Assembly (NCBI RefSeq): GCF_031455195.1 | Contig: NZ_JAVDSH010000002.1 | Location: forward strand, 186,001-250,000 | DNA: 64,000 bases | Source of the DNA: Arthrobacter nitroguajacolicus_D | GTDB taxonomy: Bacteria; Actinomycetota; Actinomycetes; Actinomycetales; Micrococcaceae | Reading direction: 5' to 3' | Shown here: positions 42,204 to 50,892 of the stretch, piece by piece | Layout: every line of letters starts with the position of its first letter | How positions within the stretch are numbered: the first letter of the stretch is position 1 | Notes under the pieces: model-generated | What the model was told of the DNA's origin: nothing | Database searches by the model: none | The model's input: the letters and a program-made list of their open reading frames with translations, nothing else | Position numbers and translations under genes: made by a program

Positions 42204-42377
42204 ATGGACAGTGGGGCTCGCATATCACCGGCGCTCATGGTTTTGATCGTCTTTTGCATGACCATCCTCTTGGGCATCGGCGGCACGGCCGCTTTCGCCC
42301 TCTGGGAACAGAGCTCACACAGTGCCGGTGTTGATCACGTTGTTGAGTCAGCCCCGACAACCACGTCCGCACCGTAG
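42204..42377 (+). CDS. small single-pass membrane protein
   Basis: 57 residues from the ATG at 42204, 11 nt after AAGGAG; longer versions from upstream in-frame starts at 42135 or 42171 are possible. One hydrophobic helix 'ALMVLIVFCMTILLGIGGTAAFALW' is followed by a Ser/Thr-rich tail ('VVESAPTTTSAP'). Its last 43 nt overlap the 3' end of the convergent vsr gene. I do not recognise a family. Confidence 0.55.
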   Translation: MDSGARISPALMVLIVFCMTILLGIGGTAAFALWEQSSHSAGVDHVVESAPTTTSAP

Positions 42378-42814
42378 CCTCTGCCCGTATCGAGGTAACC
42401 GGTCAGCCGTTCTTCGAGCATCGACTGGTTGCCCAGCTCGCATTCCCACACGGTCAGTACGTCCCAACCCGCAGCGTGCAACAGCTCCCGTTGCCTTGCG
42501 TCGCGCTCCCTGGTCCGGGAACGTTTGGCTTCCCAGAACTCCGCGTTTGCCGCAGGGGCATGCAGGCCAACCTTGCAGTCGTGAAAATGCCAGAAGCAGC
42601 CGTTGACGAAAATGACTTTGCGCCTGCCCGCGAACACCAGGTCCGGGCGGCCAGGCAGCTTGGTTGAGCCGACCCGTCCATGCAGCCGGTACCTGTAGCC
42701 TTTGGCATGCAGCAGCCTGCGGACCAGCAACTCGGGCTTGGTATCCTTCCCTCGGATTTTGGACATGTTGCGGCTACGCTGCTCCTGCGTCAGACGGTCC
42801 CGGCCTTCGCCCAT
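42335..42814 (-). CDS. vsr: very short patch repair endonuclease Vsr
   Basis: 159 residues. Vsr hallmarks are all present: 'RSRNMSKIRGKDTKPELLVRRLLHAKGYRYRLHG', 'LPGRPDLVF', 'VIFVNGCFWHFHDC' and 'FWEAKRSRTRERDARQRELLHAAGWDVLTVWECEL'. Vsr nicks DNA at T:G mismatches made by deamination of 5-methylcytosine, normally beside a Dcm-type methylase. No cytosine methylase is in the window, so this copy is an orphan here. Its 3' end overlaps a small membrane-protein gene on the other strand. Confidence 0.9.
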   Translation of the reverse strand: MGEGRDRLTQEQRSRNMSKIRGKDTKPELLVRRLLHAKGYRYRLHGRVGSTKLPGRPDLVFAGRRKVIFVNGCFWHFHDCKVGLHAPAANAEFWEAKRSRTRERDARQRELLHAAGWDVLTVWECELGNQSMLEERLTGYLDTGRGYGADVVVGADSTT

Positions 42815-42854
42815 GAATCCAGCCTACCCAGGGAGTTTCGTACCGATACCGCCC

Positions 42855-43100
42855 TTAGGAAGCGTTTTGAGGGGCAGTATCTGCACAAAAACCCGTGCGG
42901 CCGTGCCGCGAACACTCCGCCGTCCAGCCCGTCGGAGTGACCTGGACCTTCATTCGCCTGCGGCACTCCACGCAATAGCGGGGCGGCTCCATCGCCAACT
43001 GCTGACGGCAGCTGTGGTGAGGGTCCGGCGTCCGAGTCCCGCTTGGCGTTGCCGGCGCGCCTGCGACGCCGCCGCAATGCCCGCAATAGCCGGTTGTCAC
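42855..43100 (-). CDS. bsaP: biotin synthase auxiliary protein BsaP
   Basis: 81 residues from a GTG (43098-43100) that overlaps the bioB stop as GTGA, so translation is coupled. It is Cys-rich: Cys6, Cys9, Cys31, Cys43, Cys46, Cys63 and Cys72, with 'MEPPRYCVECRRRMKVQVTPTGWTAECSRHG' core, the pattern I know from the small protein after bioB in mycobacteria (BsaP, Rv1590-type), needed for BioB activity there. The cysteines likely bind metal or an Fe-S cluster. It supports the last step of biotin synthesis, dethiobiotin to biotin. Confidence 0.82.
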   Translation of the reverse strand: MTTGYCGHCGGVAGAPATPSGTRTPDPHHSCRQQLAMEPPRYCVECRRRMKVQVTPTGWTAECSRHGRTGFCADTAPQNAS

Positions 43101-44110
43101 AGGGACTTCTGGAATTCCTTGATGGGCATGTTCAGCTCCACCAGGAGGTTGAGGTCGGCATTGGCAGGCCGGCCCAGCGTTGTCAGGTAATTGCCGACGA
43201 TCACCGCGTTGATGCCCCCGAGCAGCCCATCGCGGGTGCCGAGGTCGCCGAGGGTCAGTTCTCGACCGCCGGCGTACCGGAGGACAGTCCGGGGCATGGC
43301 GAGACGGAACGCGGCGATGGCACGGAGGGCATCCTTGCCGTCCATGATTCCTTGGTTTTCCAAGGGTGTTCCGGGGCGAGGGTTGAGGAAGTTCAGCGGG
43401 ACTTCGTGCGGTTCCAGGGCGGCCAGTTGGGCGGCCAGCTCGGCGCGCTGAGCCGCCGATTCACCCATGCCGATCAGGGCGCCGCAGCACAGTTCCATGC
43501 CGGCTGCCTTGACCATGGCGCAGGTTTCCAGCCGTTCCTCGTAGCTGTGGGTAGTGACCACCTCCGGGAAGAAGCTGCGGGCTGTTTCGAGGTTGTGGTT
43601 GTAGCGGTGCACGCCCCACTCCGCCAACTGGTCCACTTGGCGTTGTGTGAGCATGCCCAGGGAGCAGGCGATGTTGATGTCCACTTCTTCGTTGATGCGG
43701 TCGATCGCGAACTTGATCTGGTTCATGAGCTTGATGTCCGGGCCGCGGACTGCTGCGACGATGCAGAACTCAGTGGCCCCGGTGGCGGCGGTTTCCTTCG
43801 CTGCTTTGACGAGCTCGGGGATGTCCAGCCACACGCCGCGGACGGGGGAGTCGAACAGGCCGGACTGGCTGCAGAAGTGGCAGTCCTCGGGACAACCGCC
43901 TGTCTTGATGGAGATGATGCCTTCCACTTCCACGTCCTCCCCACAATGCTTGAGCCGCACTTCGTGGGCCAGTTGCAGGGCTGCCGGGATGGCGTCGTCG
44001 GGGAGTTCCAGGATCTGGATGAGCTGCGCCTCGTCCAGGCCCTCACCGCGCTCCAGGACCTGTTCGCGGGCGGTGTCCAGGATGGTGTAGCTGATGGCTT
44101 CTGGGGTCAT
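43097..44110 (-). CDS. bioB: biotin synthase (radical SAM)
   Basis: 337 residues from the ATG at 44108-44110, chosen because the family-like sequence starts here ('MTPEAISYTILDTAREQVL'); the open frame continues 288 nt upstream with non-conserved sequence. The radical-SAM cluster motif 'CPEDCHFCSQS' is at about 68-78, with 'NPRPGTPLE' and 'GGRELTLGD'. It inserts sulfur into dethiobiotin using two Fe-S clusters. No other biotin gene (bioA, bioD, bioF) is in the window. It is followed by the overlapping bsaP gene and is divergent from an NCS1 permease. Confidence 0.93.
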   Translation of the reverse strand: MTPEAISYTILDTAREQVLERGEGLDEAQLIQILELPDDAIPAALQLAHEVRLKHCGEDVEVEGIISIKTGGCPEDCHFCSQSGLFDSPVRGVWLDIPELVKAAKETAATGATEFCIVAAVRGPDIKLMNQIKFAIDRINEEVDINIACSLGMLTQRQVDQLAEWGVHRYNHNLETARSFFPEVVTTHSYEERLETCAMVKAAGMELCCGALIGMGESAAQRAELAAQLAALEPHEVPLNFLNPRPGTPLENQGIMDGKDALRAIAAFRLAMPRTVLRYAGGRELTLGDLGTRDGLLGGINAVIVGNYLTTLGRPANADLNLLVELNMPIKEFQKSL

Positions 44111-44305
44111 GCCTCGACGGTATCGGTGCTGGTCACAGCCGATTTTGTGGGTTCCGCACAAAGCGCCGTCGCGGAATTTGGTGGTGGGCGCGCGGGGCCC
44201 CCTGATGCAGAAGTTACAGATGCGAAACATGCACGTGACGGAATTGACGCGCTGCATTACTAGCGTCGTGGGCGAGGCACCCTCCCCGGACGAAAGCGAC
44301 CACGC

Positions 44306-46033
44306 ATGAGTGACGACAAGACGAGTACCGCAATATTGGAGCCGACGACGGCGGCAGGCACCGCCGTCGGAATCGGCACCGCCGGCACGCCGCAGCAAGG
44401 CAACGCCGACGCATTGAGTGCTGCGAAGGAGAGCCTGGAGGATTACACGCTCCGGTTCGCCCCGCGCTCCTACCGGAAGTGGAGCGCTGGCGTCGTAGCC
44501 ACCAGTGCCTTGGGTGGCATCGCCTACCTGGCCGACTTCTCGATCGGCGCGAACATCGGCATCGCCTACGGAACGGTGAATGCGATCTTCGGCATCATCG
44601 TGGCGGCCGTAATCATCTTCGCCACGGGATTCCCACTGGCCTACTACGCCGCACGGTACAACATCGACCTTGACCTCATTACCCGCGGCTCAGGATTCGG
44701 CTACTACGGCTCGGTGGTCACCAACATCATCTTTGCCACGTTCACTTTCATTTTCTTCGCCCTGGAAGGCTCCATCATGGCCCAGGGCCTGCAGTTGGGC
44801 CTGGGCATCCCGCAGTGGATCGGCTACGCGGTGTCCACCATCATCATCATTCCGCTGGTGATCTACGGGATGAAGACGCTCGCCACGTTGCAGGTGTGGA
44901 CCACGCCCTTGTGGCTGCTGCTCATGGTTGTTCCCGTGGGCTACCTGCTCCTGTCCCACCCGGAAAGCATCGATGCGTTCTTCGCCTTCACCGGCGCTTC
45001 GGGTGAGGGCGGCCCCAACCTGGCCTCCGTCATGCTGGCGGCCGGTGTCTGCCTGTCCCTGATGGCGCAGATTGCCGAGCAGATCGACTACCTCCGTTTC
45101 ATGCCGCCCAAGACCGCGGAAAACAAGGGTGCCTGGTGGCGTGCCGTGATCCTGGCCGGACCGGGTTGGGTGATCTTCGGAGCCATCAAGCAGATCATTG
45201 GCCTGTTCATTGCGATCTACCTCATCGCCAAGCTCGACCCCGCAGCAGCAGTCCACGCAAACGAACCAGTCCACCAGTTCCTGGGCGTCTACGAAGAGAT
45301 GATGCCCGCATGGTTGGCGATGACCTTGGCCGTCGTGCTCGTGGTGATTTCGCAGATCAAGATTAACGTGACCAACGCCTACTCCGGCTCGCTGGCCTGG
45401 ACCAACTCCTTCACCCGCATCACCAAAACCTACCCGGGCCGCATGGTGTTCGTGGTGGTGAACCTGGTGATCGCGCTGATCCTCATGGAGTCCAACATGT
45501 TCGAGTTCCTCAACACCATCCTGGGCTTCTACGCCAACTGCGCCATGGCCTGGGTGGTCACTGTGGCCTCGGACATCGCCATCAACAAGTACCTGTTGAA
45601 GATTTCACCCAAGGTTCCCGAGTTCCGCCGCGGGATGCTCTACGCGGTGAACCCGGTGGGCTTCGTGTCCATGCTGGTCTCCGCCGGAGTGTCGATCGCT
45701 GTGTTCTTCGGGGCGTTCGGTTCGGCAGTCCAGCCGTTCTCACCCATTTTCGCGGTGGGTTTGGCTTTGGTGTTGCCGCCGGTCCTGGCTCTTGCCACCA
45801 AGGGACGCTACTACCTCCGGCGCACCGATGACGGAATCGACCTGCCCATGTTCGACGCCGACGGTAACCCGAGTGACGCGAAGCTCCCCTGCCACGTCAC
45901 CGGCATCGAGTTCGAACGACCGGACATGCTCCGCTCCGGTCAGGACGGGCCCGACGGCGAACCCCGGTTCATCTCGTCACTCGCCCTCTCCACCGACAAG
46001 TCGGGCGAGTTGGTGCTCCCCGCCCAGAAGTAG
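44306..46033 (+). CDS. NCS1 family purine/cytosine permease
   Basis: 575 residues with about 12 membrane segments. A hydrophilic Ala/Gly/Thr-rich head of about 45 residues precedes 'LEDYTLRFAPRSYRKWSAGVVATSALGGIAYLADFSIGA', and NCS1-type 'ITRGSGFGYYGSVVTNIIFATFTFIFFALEG' follows. The C-terminal 80 residues are soluble. It imports a nucleobase or related compound with H+ or Na+. It is divergent from bioB; a yeast-type cytosine deaminase lies 18 kb away. No strong ribosome site precedes the ATG. Confidence 0.87.
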   Translation: MSDDKTSTAILEPTTAAGTAVGIGTAGTPQQGNADALSAAKESLEDYTLRFAPRSYRKWSAGVVATSALGGIAYLADFSIGANIGIAYGTVNAIFGIIVAAVIIFATGFPLAYYAARYNIDLDLITRGSGFGYYGSVVTNIIFATFTFIFFALEGSIMAQGLQLGLGIPQWIGYAVSTIIIIPLVIYGMKTLATLQVWTTPLWLLLMVVPVGYLLLSHPESIDAFFAFTGASGEGGPNLASVMLAAGVCLSLMAQIAEQIDYLRFMPPKTAENKGAWWRAVILAGPGWVIFGAIKQIIGLFIAIYLIAKLDPAAAVHANEPVHQFLGVYEEMMPAWLAMTLAVVLVVISQIKINVTNAYSGSLAWTNSFTRITKTYPGRMVFVVVNLVIALILMESNMFEFLNTILGFYANCAMAWVVTVASDIAINKYLLKISPKVPEFRRGMLYAVNPVGFVSMLVSAGVSIAVFFGAFGSAVQPFSPIFAVGLALVLPPVLALATKGRYYLRRTDDGIDLPMFDADGNPSDAKLPCHVTGIEFERPDMLRSGQDGPDGEPRFISSLALSTDKSGELVLPAQK

Positions 46034-46063
46034 GTGCCCTGGCCCCTTGGCCGGGGTGACACG

Positions 46064-46098
46064 AACGCCCCGGTTCCCTTGGAGGGAGCCGGGGCGTT
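46064..46098. terminator. bidirectional terminator
   Basis: A 16-bp stem with one G-T pair (46064-46079 with 46083-46098) and a 3-nt loop lies between the convergent permease and CsbD genes. Confidence 0.8.
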
Positions 46099-46123
46099 GT
46101 GCTGTGTGGTTACTGCTTGCGGA

Positions 46124-46309
46124 TTACTTGTCGAAGACGTCCTTGGCGGCGTCCTTGACGTTCTCTCCGGCCTGCTTGGTCTTGGCGGCCGCCTGGTCAG
46201 CGGCTCCTTCTGCCTGCAGTTTCTCGTTATTGGTGGCGTCACCCAAGGCTTCCTTTGCCTTGCCGGTGACTTCCTGTGCCTTGTTGCTGATCTTGTCTCC
46301 GAGTCCCAT
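46124..46309 (-). CDS. CsbD family stress protein
   Basis: 61 residues from the ATG at 46307-46309, with GAAGGAGG 4 nt upstream. The sequence 'MGLGDKISNKAQEVTGKAKEALGDATNNEKLQAEGAADQ' matches the CsbD family of small hydrophilic proteins induced by general stress; the role is unknown. Confidence 0.9.
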   Translation of the reverse strand: MGLGDKISNKAQEVTGKAKEALGDATNNEKLQAEGAADQAAAKTKQAGENVKDAAKDVFDK

Positions 46310-46408
46310 GGGCCCTCCTTCGATGTAATCCAACTATGACAATCGCTAGGCTATCTAGCGATTCTGGGTGTTTCCTGAACGTCCTTGGTGTGCAGGGTGA
46401 GCGGCTGC

Positions 46409-47584
46409 CTATGGCTTGAGGACCACCTTGATGCAGCCGTCCTGTTTCTTCTGGAACTTCTCGTACAGTTCAGGGGCGTCGTCCAGGGAACCCGTATGGG
46501 TGACCAGGCGCATGACGCCCAGCGGATCGGCGTCGTCCTCTACCAGCGGGAGCAACTGGTCAGTCCAACTGCGCACGTTGCATTGGCCCATCCGCAACTG
46601 GATCTGCTTGTCGAACATGGTCATCAACGGCATGGGGTCCGCCTGTCCGCCGTACACACCGCTGAGCGATATGGTTCCGCCGCGTCGGACGGTGTCGATG
46701 GCGGTGTGCAGTGCGGCAAGCCGGTCGACGCTCATGGTCTCCATGGCGGCCTGTGCCGGCTTGTCCGGGAGCAAGGACACAGCCTTGTGCAGGAAGGAGG
46801 CCACGGGTGAGCCATGGGCTTCCATCCCCACGGCGTCCACCACTGAGTCCGGGCCGCGTCCCACCGTCTCTTCCCGGATCTGGCCGGCAACGTCCGGGCT
46901 GTAGTCCATGGTTTCCACGCCGTGCTGTTCCGCCATGGCCCTGCGCTCAGGCACGGGGTCGACGCCGATCACCCTGAATCCCTTATGGACGCCGATCCTG
47001 GCAGCGAACTGGCCCACCGGCCCCAGTCCGAGCACCGCGAGTGTGCCGCCTTCGGGGACGTTCGCGTACTCTACTGCCTGCCAGGCGGTGGGAAGGATGT
47101 CCGAAAGGAAAAGGTAGCGCTCGTCGGGGGCATCGGATTCAATTTTGACCGGACCGTAATCCGCAAACGGGACCCGCAAGTACTGGGCCTGTCCGCCGGG
47201 CACGGAGCCATAGAGTTCGGAGTACCCGAACAGGGCAGCTCCCGAGTTCTTGGCAGTGACCTGGGTGGTTTCACACTGTGACTGCAGGCCTTGATTACAC
47301 ATATAACAACGCCCACAGGAGATGTTGAAGGGCACCACCACGCGGTCGCCCTTCTTCAGGCGGTGGACTTCCGAGCCGACTTCTTCCACGATTCCCATGG
47401 GTTCGTGGCCTATGACGTCGCCCTTATGCATGTATGGGCCGAGGACTTCGTACAGGTGTAAATCCGAACCGCAGATGGCCGAGGACGTGATTCGTACAAT
47501 TACATCCGTGGGTTCTTGAATGGTTGGATCCGGGACGTCGATGACGCTCACAGAGCGCCGGCCTTGCCATGTCACTGCTTTCAC
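46409..47584 (-). CDS. zinc-dependent alcohol dehydrogenase (MDR superfamily)
   Basis: 391 residues from the GTG at 47582-47584 (GGGAGA 7 nt upstream); the open frame continues upstream without family sequence. Catalytic zinc ligands are Cys38 ('CGSDLH') and His60-Glu61 ('GHEPMG'); structural zinc Cys90, 93, 96 and 104 ('CGRCYMCNQGLQSQC'). The Rossmann motif 'LGLGPVGQFAARIG' binds NAD(P). It resembles glutathione-independent formaldehyde or sorbitol-type dehydrogenases; the substrate is not determined. A 7-bp inverted repeat CCTCGAC-AGT-GTCGAGG (47680-47696) lies in its promoter region. Confidence 0.87.
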   Translation of the reverse strand: MKAVTWQGRRSVSVIDVPDPTIQEPTDVIVRITSSAICGSDLHLYEVLGPYMHKGDVIGHEPMGIVEEVGSEVHRLKKGDRVVVPFNISCGRCYMCNQGLQSQCETTQVTAKNSGAALFGYSELYGSVPGGQAQYLRVPFADYGPVKIESDAPDERYLFLSDILPTAWQAVEYANVPEGGTLAVLGLGPVGQFAARIGVHKGFRVIGVDPVPERRAMAEQHGVETMDYSPDVAGQIREETVGRGPDSVVDAVGMEAHGSPVASFLHKAVSLLPDKPAQAAMETMSVDRLAALHTAIDTVRRGGTISLSGVYGGQADPMPLMTMFDKQIQLRMGQCNVRSWTDQLLPLVEDDADPLGVMRLVTHTGSLDDAPELYEKFQKKQDGCIKVVLKP

Positions 47585-47867
47585 AACTGGTTCTCCCTGC
47601 TGTTCGGCTGGAGCTGTCCCACGCTGCAGGAGACCCTCCCAGCGAAGCAGAGTTGATACCTCGGCACAAGGCCGCCTGACCTCGACAGTGTCGAGGCCCG
47701 GGCCTACATTGTGGATATGAGCGATGAAGCCAGCGAAACCCAATCTGCGCGTTCCGACGCCAGGGAACCCTAGCAACAGGCAGCTAGCAACTAGTAAGCA
47801 AGCTGATCATTAGTTACGATATTGCCAGAGAGAGTTATCGGACAGAGTTGACCGAGGAGAGATCAGA

Positions 47868-48299
47868 TTGTCGATGATGAGAAATCCGTTGATTCCTGGC
47901 TCAACGCCGCATCCCAAAGCCCAGGCCCTGCTGTGCGGCAAGTGCAGGTCCACCGATCACCTGGACCTGGAGACAATCGAGTCCATAGAGCCGCACTCCG
48001 GCGAGCTGCTGGTCTCCGTGTCCTACACCTGCCTGGCCTGCGAATCCTCCTATGCGCACACCGCAGCGTTCCATGAAGTCGCTGCCGTGCTGAACCGCAA
48101 CGGAACCGTCTCTGGACTGCTGCAATTTGGTGGACAATACTTCCACTGCGGCGAACCCATGCAGTTCTCCACGACGTCGGCCCGCAGCGTGTACGCACCC
48201 CTTTCCACCGAAGACACAGACGACGGCCTCATGGACGTTTACCTGAAAACCCGCGTGCTCCAGTGCCGCTGTGGTTTCAGGATGGAACTCCCGGCCTAG
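47868..48299 (+). CDS. cysteine-rich hypothetical protein, zinc-ribbon-like
   Basis: 143 residues from a TTG with GAGGAG 8 nt upstream; ATGs two and three codons in are alternatives. Cys pairs 'CGKC' (23/26), 'CLAC' (55/58), Cys94 in 'YFHCGEPM' and 'CRCG' (133/135) suggest one or two metal sites, like zinc ribbons. No membrane segment. I do not recognise the family. It is divergent from the alcohol dehydrogenase. Confidence 0.65.
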   Translation: MSMMRNPLIPGSTPHPKAQALLCGKCRSTDHLDLETIESIEPHSGELLVSVSYTCLACESSYAHTAAFHEVAAVLNRNGTVSGLLQFGGQYFHCGEPMQFSTTSARSVYAPLSTEDTDDGLMDVYLKTRVLQCRCGFRMELPA

Positions 48300-48409
48300 G
48301 CCATGTACATCGTTTGGAAGTACTCCGGCCGGGGTACGTCTTCGGTAGCAACCACAGCGTGGGCAACGGGCGGCGCCCCCAAAAGCCGCACACCAGGGAG
48401 GTAATCCAG

Positions 48410-48886
48410 ATGGACACAGGACAGCTGGTGCTGATCATCGTCATCGCCGTCGTCGTTATAGCCGCTGTTGTGATCGCGGTAGTCGTCGGACGTCGTAAGA
48501 AGGCCGAAGTCAACCGTCACCGGGCCGAAGAGTTGCGGGAGAAGGCCGCCGAAGAAGCGATCGGCGCACACCAGGCCAAAGCCGAATCCGCGCAGGCCGA
48601 AGCCAACGCACTGCAGGCCGAAGTGGAGGCGAACCGTCTCCGCAAGGAAGCCGAACGCCACTCGGAGAAAGCCGACGAGGCTCGCGGGCGTGTTGAAGAG
48701 CATCTCCGCCACGCGGACAAGCTGGACCCGAATGCCGGTGACCGTTCCAACGGCTCGGACCCCTTGGATGAAACCAGCACCGACCGCTCGAATGCGGCGG
48801 AGGGGGAGCGCCTGACCAGAGACAGGTCCGATCGCAACGGTTCGGTACGGGAGGGTTCAACGCGCGACGGCGATCGGAACCTATAG
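48410..48886 (+). CDS. membrane-anchored coiled-coil hypothetical protein
   Basis: 158 residues from the ATG at 48410 (GGGAGG 8 nt upstream). One membrane helix (6-27, 'VLIIVIAVVVIAAVVIAVVVG') is followed by Ala/Glu/Arg-rich heptads (about 30-105) predicting a coiled coil, then a charged, Asp/Arg/Ser-rich disordered tail. This layout is common in small actinobacterial envelope proteins without known function. Confidence 0.7.
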   Translation: MDTGQLVLIIVIAVVVIAAVVIAVVVGRRKKAEVNRHRAEELREKAAEEAIGAHQAKAESAQAEANALQAEVEANRLRKEAERHSEKADEARGRVEEHLRHADKLDPNAGDRSNGSDPLDETSTDRSNAAEGERLTRDRSDRNGSVREGSTRDGDRNL

Positions 48887-48913
48887 TTTCGACCGGGAAA
48901 CGGAGGCAGGAAA

Positions 48914-49537
48914 GTGAGCATCGTGGTGAGGCGAACAGGTCAGGAGGTGCGTGCGGCCGGGTCCAAGGCGAGCCGGCACGCCGTCGATGTTGTTCTTGGG
49001 CACTTGGGCGAAATCGGTCCAGCGGTTGCGTCCCTGCGCCGGGAATCCTCCAGGCTCGCCGAATGGGGCGAAGAGCTGGCACGTGTCCGGCGGCGGGGTG
49101 GGACCGTGTTCGCTGCCGGCAGCGACGGTTCATCGCACGAAGCCCAGAGGTTCACTTCGGAGCTCGCGGCCCACGATCCCGGGGGTGGCTCCGGTTTCAA
49201 AGCCATCTACATTCCAAAAGGCGCCAGCGGATCTGATGGGGCTTCTCCCAGTATCAGCGCCCAAATCACGGACCAGGTCCGCCGCGGCGACATCGTTGTC
49301 CTCCTGGCTGCGAAGGGCATCACCGACGACCTGCGGGACGCTGCTGCGGCCGCCAAGGCAGGGGGTGCCCGGGTCTGGGCCCTCACCGGCCAGGAGTCCA
49401 AGGATCTCGCAGACTCGGTGAATGAGGCCATCTGCATCAACACCGATCCACCCCACGCCGAGGAAGCGCACCTGGTGGCGGTCCTGGCCCTCTGCGAGTG
49501 CTTTGACGACGCCCTGAAGAACATCAAGCCGGAGTAG
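48914..49537 (+). CDS. SIS-domain protein (sugar isomerase fold)
   Basis: 207 residues, GTG start with GGAGG about 7 nt upstream. 'GGTVFAAGSDGSSHEAQRFTSELAAHDPGG' (about 62-91) is the SIS phosphosugar-binding loop, and the pattern resembles GmhA sedoheptulose-7-phosphate isomerases, with 'RGDIVVLLAAKGITDDL' and 'ALTGQESKDLAD'. It likely binds or isomerises a sugar phosphate. It stands alone; no heptose genes are near. Confidence 0.8.
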   Translation: MSIVVRRTGQEVRAAGSKASRHAVDVVLGHLGEIGPAVASLRRESSRLAEWGEELARVRRRGGTVFAAGSDGSSHEAQRFTSELAAHDPGGGSGFKAIYIPKGASGSDGASPSISAQITDQVRRGDIVVLLAAKGITDDLRDAAAAAKAGGARVWALTGQESKDLADSVNEAICINTDPPHAEEAHLVAVLALCECFDDALKNIKPE

Positions 49538-49678
49538 CCCGCCGCGCGGGAGAGCTCCTGGCCGCCAGCCCGGCTTGGGATGCCAGCCCGACTGTGTGAT
49601 CTGCGCCTCAAGCGGAATAGTTGCAGACGCCATGCAGTTGCCCAGAGTGAACCTGATTCATTCTGAAAGGATCCGCGC

Positions 49679-50749
49679 ATGCTGTTTTCCCCCCTGGCCC
49701 TCGGCGAACTTGAACTGTCCAACCGACTGGTGATGGCGCCCCTGACGCGCCTTCGCGCAGGCGACCAAGGCATTCCTGGTTCTTTGATCGCTGAGCATTA
49801 CCGCCAGCGGGCCTCGCTCGGCTTGATCGTCAGCGAAGGAACCTACCCAACCCCCGCGGGCCGGTCCTACCCGGGCCAGCCGGGACTCGTGACTGAAGAG
49901 CAGATCGCCGGCTGGAAGCAAGTTACTGAAGCCGTGCACGCCGAGGGGGGCCACATGTTCGCCCAGATCATGCACGGTGGACGCGTTTCACATGCCGACA
50001 TCACCGGCGGTGTCGAGATCGTCGGCCCCAGCGCCGTAGCCATCGACGGCGAAGTCCGCACGCCCAACGGCAAGCAGGCCTACCCGGTGCCCCGCGAACT
50101 TCGCACGGACGAGCTCCCGGGCGTCATCCAGGAAATCGTTACCGCCTCCAGGAATGCGATTGAGGCAGGTTTCGACGGCGTCGAACTTCACTCAGCCAAC
50201 GGTTACCTGCTGCATGAGTTCCTCGCCCCGAACTCGAACGTGCGCACGGACAGCTACGGTGGCTCCCCGGAGAACCGTGCCCGCTTCGTGATCGAGACCG
50301 TCAATGCCGTAGTGGAAGCCCTCGGCGCCAACCGTGTAGGCATCCGGATTTCACCGGAGCACAACGTTCAAGGCATCGCCGAAGTTGATGCCGCGGACGT
50401 ACGCGCCACGTACGAGGTCTTGGTGGACACCATCGCCCCGCTGAACCTGGCATACCTGAGCATCCTGCACCACGACCCCAAGGGCGCCCTGGTCCAGGAC
50501 CTTCGCGAGCGTTTCAACGGAACGTTCCTGGTGAACACGGGCTTCAGCGAGATCACCACCCGCGAGGAAGCCGTGGCCATTATCGAGGACGGCCTGGCCG
50601 ATGCCGTAGTGGTGGGTCGCCCCGCCATCGCCAACCCGGACCTTGCCCGCCGCTGGCGCGAGAGCCTGCCGCTCAACGAGCCGAACGCGTCCACCTTCTA
50701 CGCTGATGGCGCCGAGGGATACACGGACTACCCGTTCTACGCGAACTAA
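49679..50749 (+). CDS. alkene reductase of the old yellow enzyme family
   Basis: 356 residues, GAAAGGA 7 nt before the ATG. An FMN TIM barrel: 'NRLVMAPLTRLRAG', 'AQIMHGGRVSH', 'GVELHSANGYLLHEFLAPNSNVRTDSYGGS' with the His/Asn pair and Tyr of the active site, and 'DAVVVGRPAIANPDLARRW'. It reduces activated C=C bonds or nitro compounds with NAD(P)H, like NemA. It ends with a strong terminator, so it is a single-gene unit. Confidence 0.92.
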   Translation: MLFSPLALGELELSNRLVMAPLTRLRAGDQGIPGSLIAEHYRQRASLGLIVSEGTYPTPAGRSYPGQPGLVTEEQIAGWKQVTEAVHAEGGHMFAQIMHGGRVSHADITGGVEIVGPSAVAIDGEVRTPNGKQAYPVPRELRTDELPGVIQEIVTASRNAIEAGFDGVELHSANGYLLHEFLAPNSNVRTDSYGGSPENRARFVIETVNAVVEALGANRVGIRISPEHNVQGIAEVDAADVRATYEVLVDTIAPLNLAYLSILHHDPKGALVQDLRERFNGTFLVNTGFSEITTREEAVAIIEDGLADAVVVGRPAIANPDLARRWRESLPLNEPNASTFYADGAEGYTDYPFYAN

Positions 50750-50778
50750 GCGTCAAGCACACCCTCTAAAGTTCTTCC

Positions 50779-50818
50779 CGACGTCGGCACCCAACCCGGG
50801 TGCCGACGTCGTGGTTTT
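50779..50818 (+). terminator. rho-independent terminator
   Basis: A perfect 14-bp stem (50779-50792 with 50798-50811) and 5-nt loop are followed by TGGTTTT, 29 nt after the old yellow enzyme stop. Confidence 0.85.
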
Positions 50819-50874
50819 AACGCGTGGTCCCGGCGCGATGTGACGGAGGCGCTTGCCCTGCCTGACGTCGGCGT

Positions 50875-50884
50875 TCCTATAGGA
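50875..50884. promoter_or_regulatory. GntR operator, autoregulatory site (TCCTATAGGA)
   Basis: The perfect palindrome TCCTATAGGA lies 8 bp upstream of the GntR start codon. An identical 10-mer is in the promoter of the downstream operon (51720-51729). Confidence 0.7.
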
Positions 50885-50892
50885 TTTGTGGC

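Noticed and set aside
35285..42814. Defence island including the two-component system
   Set aside because: mcrBC and vsr are separated by ordinary signalling genes and the region lacks integrase, direct repeats or a composition change, so an island is not supported.
44111..44398. Longer biotin synthase starting near 44398
   Set aside because: The extra 96 residues are Arg/Cys-rich and unlike BioB, and the frame would run into the start of the divergent NCS1 permease gene.
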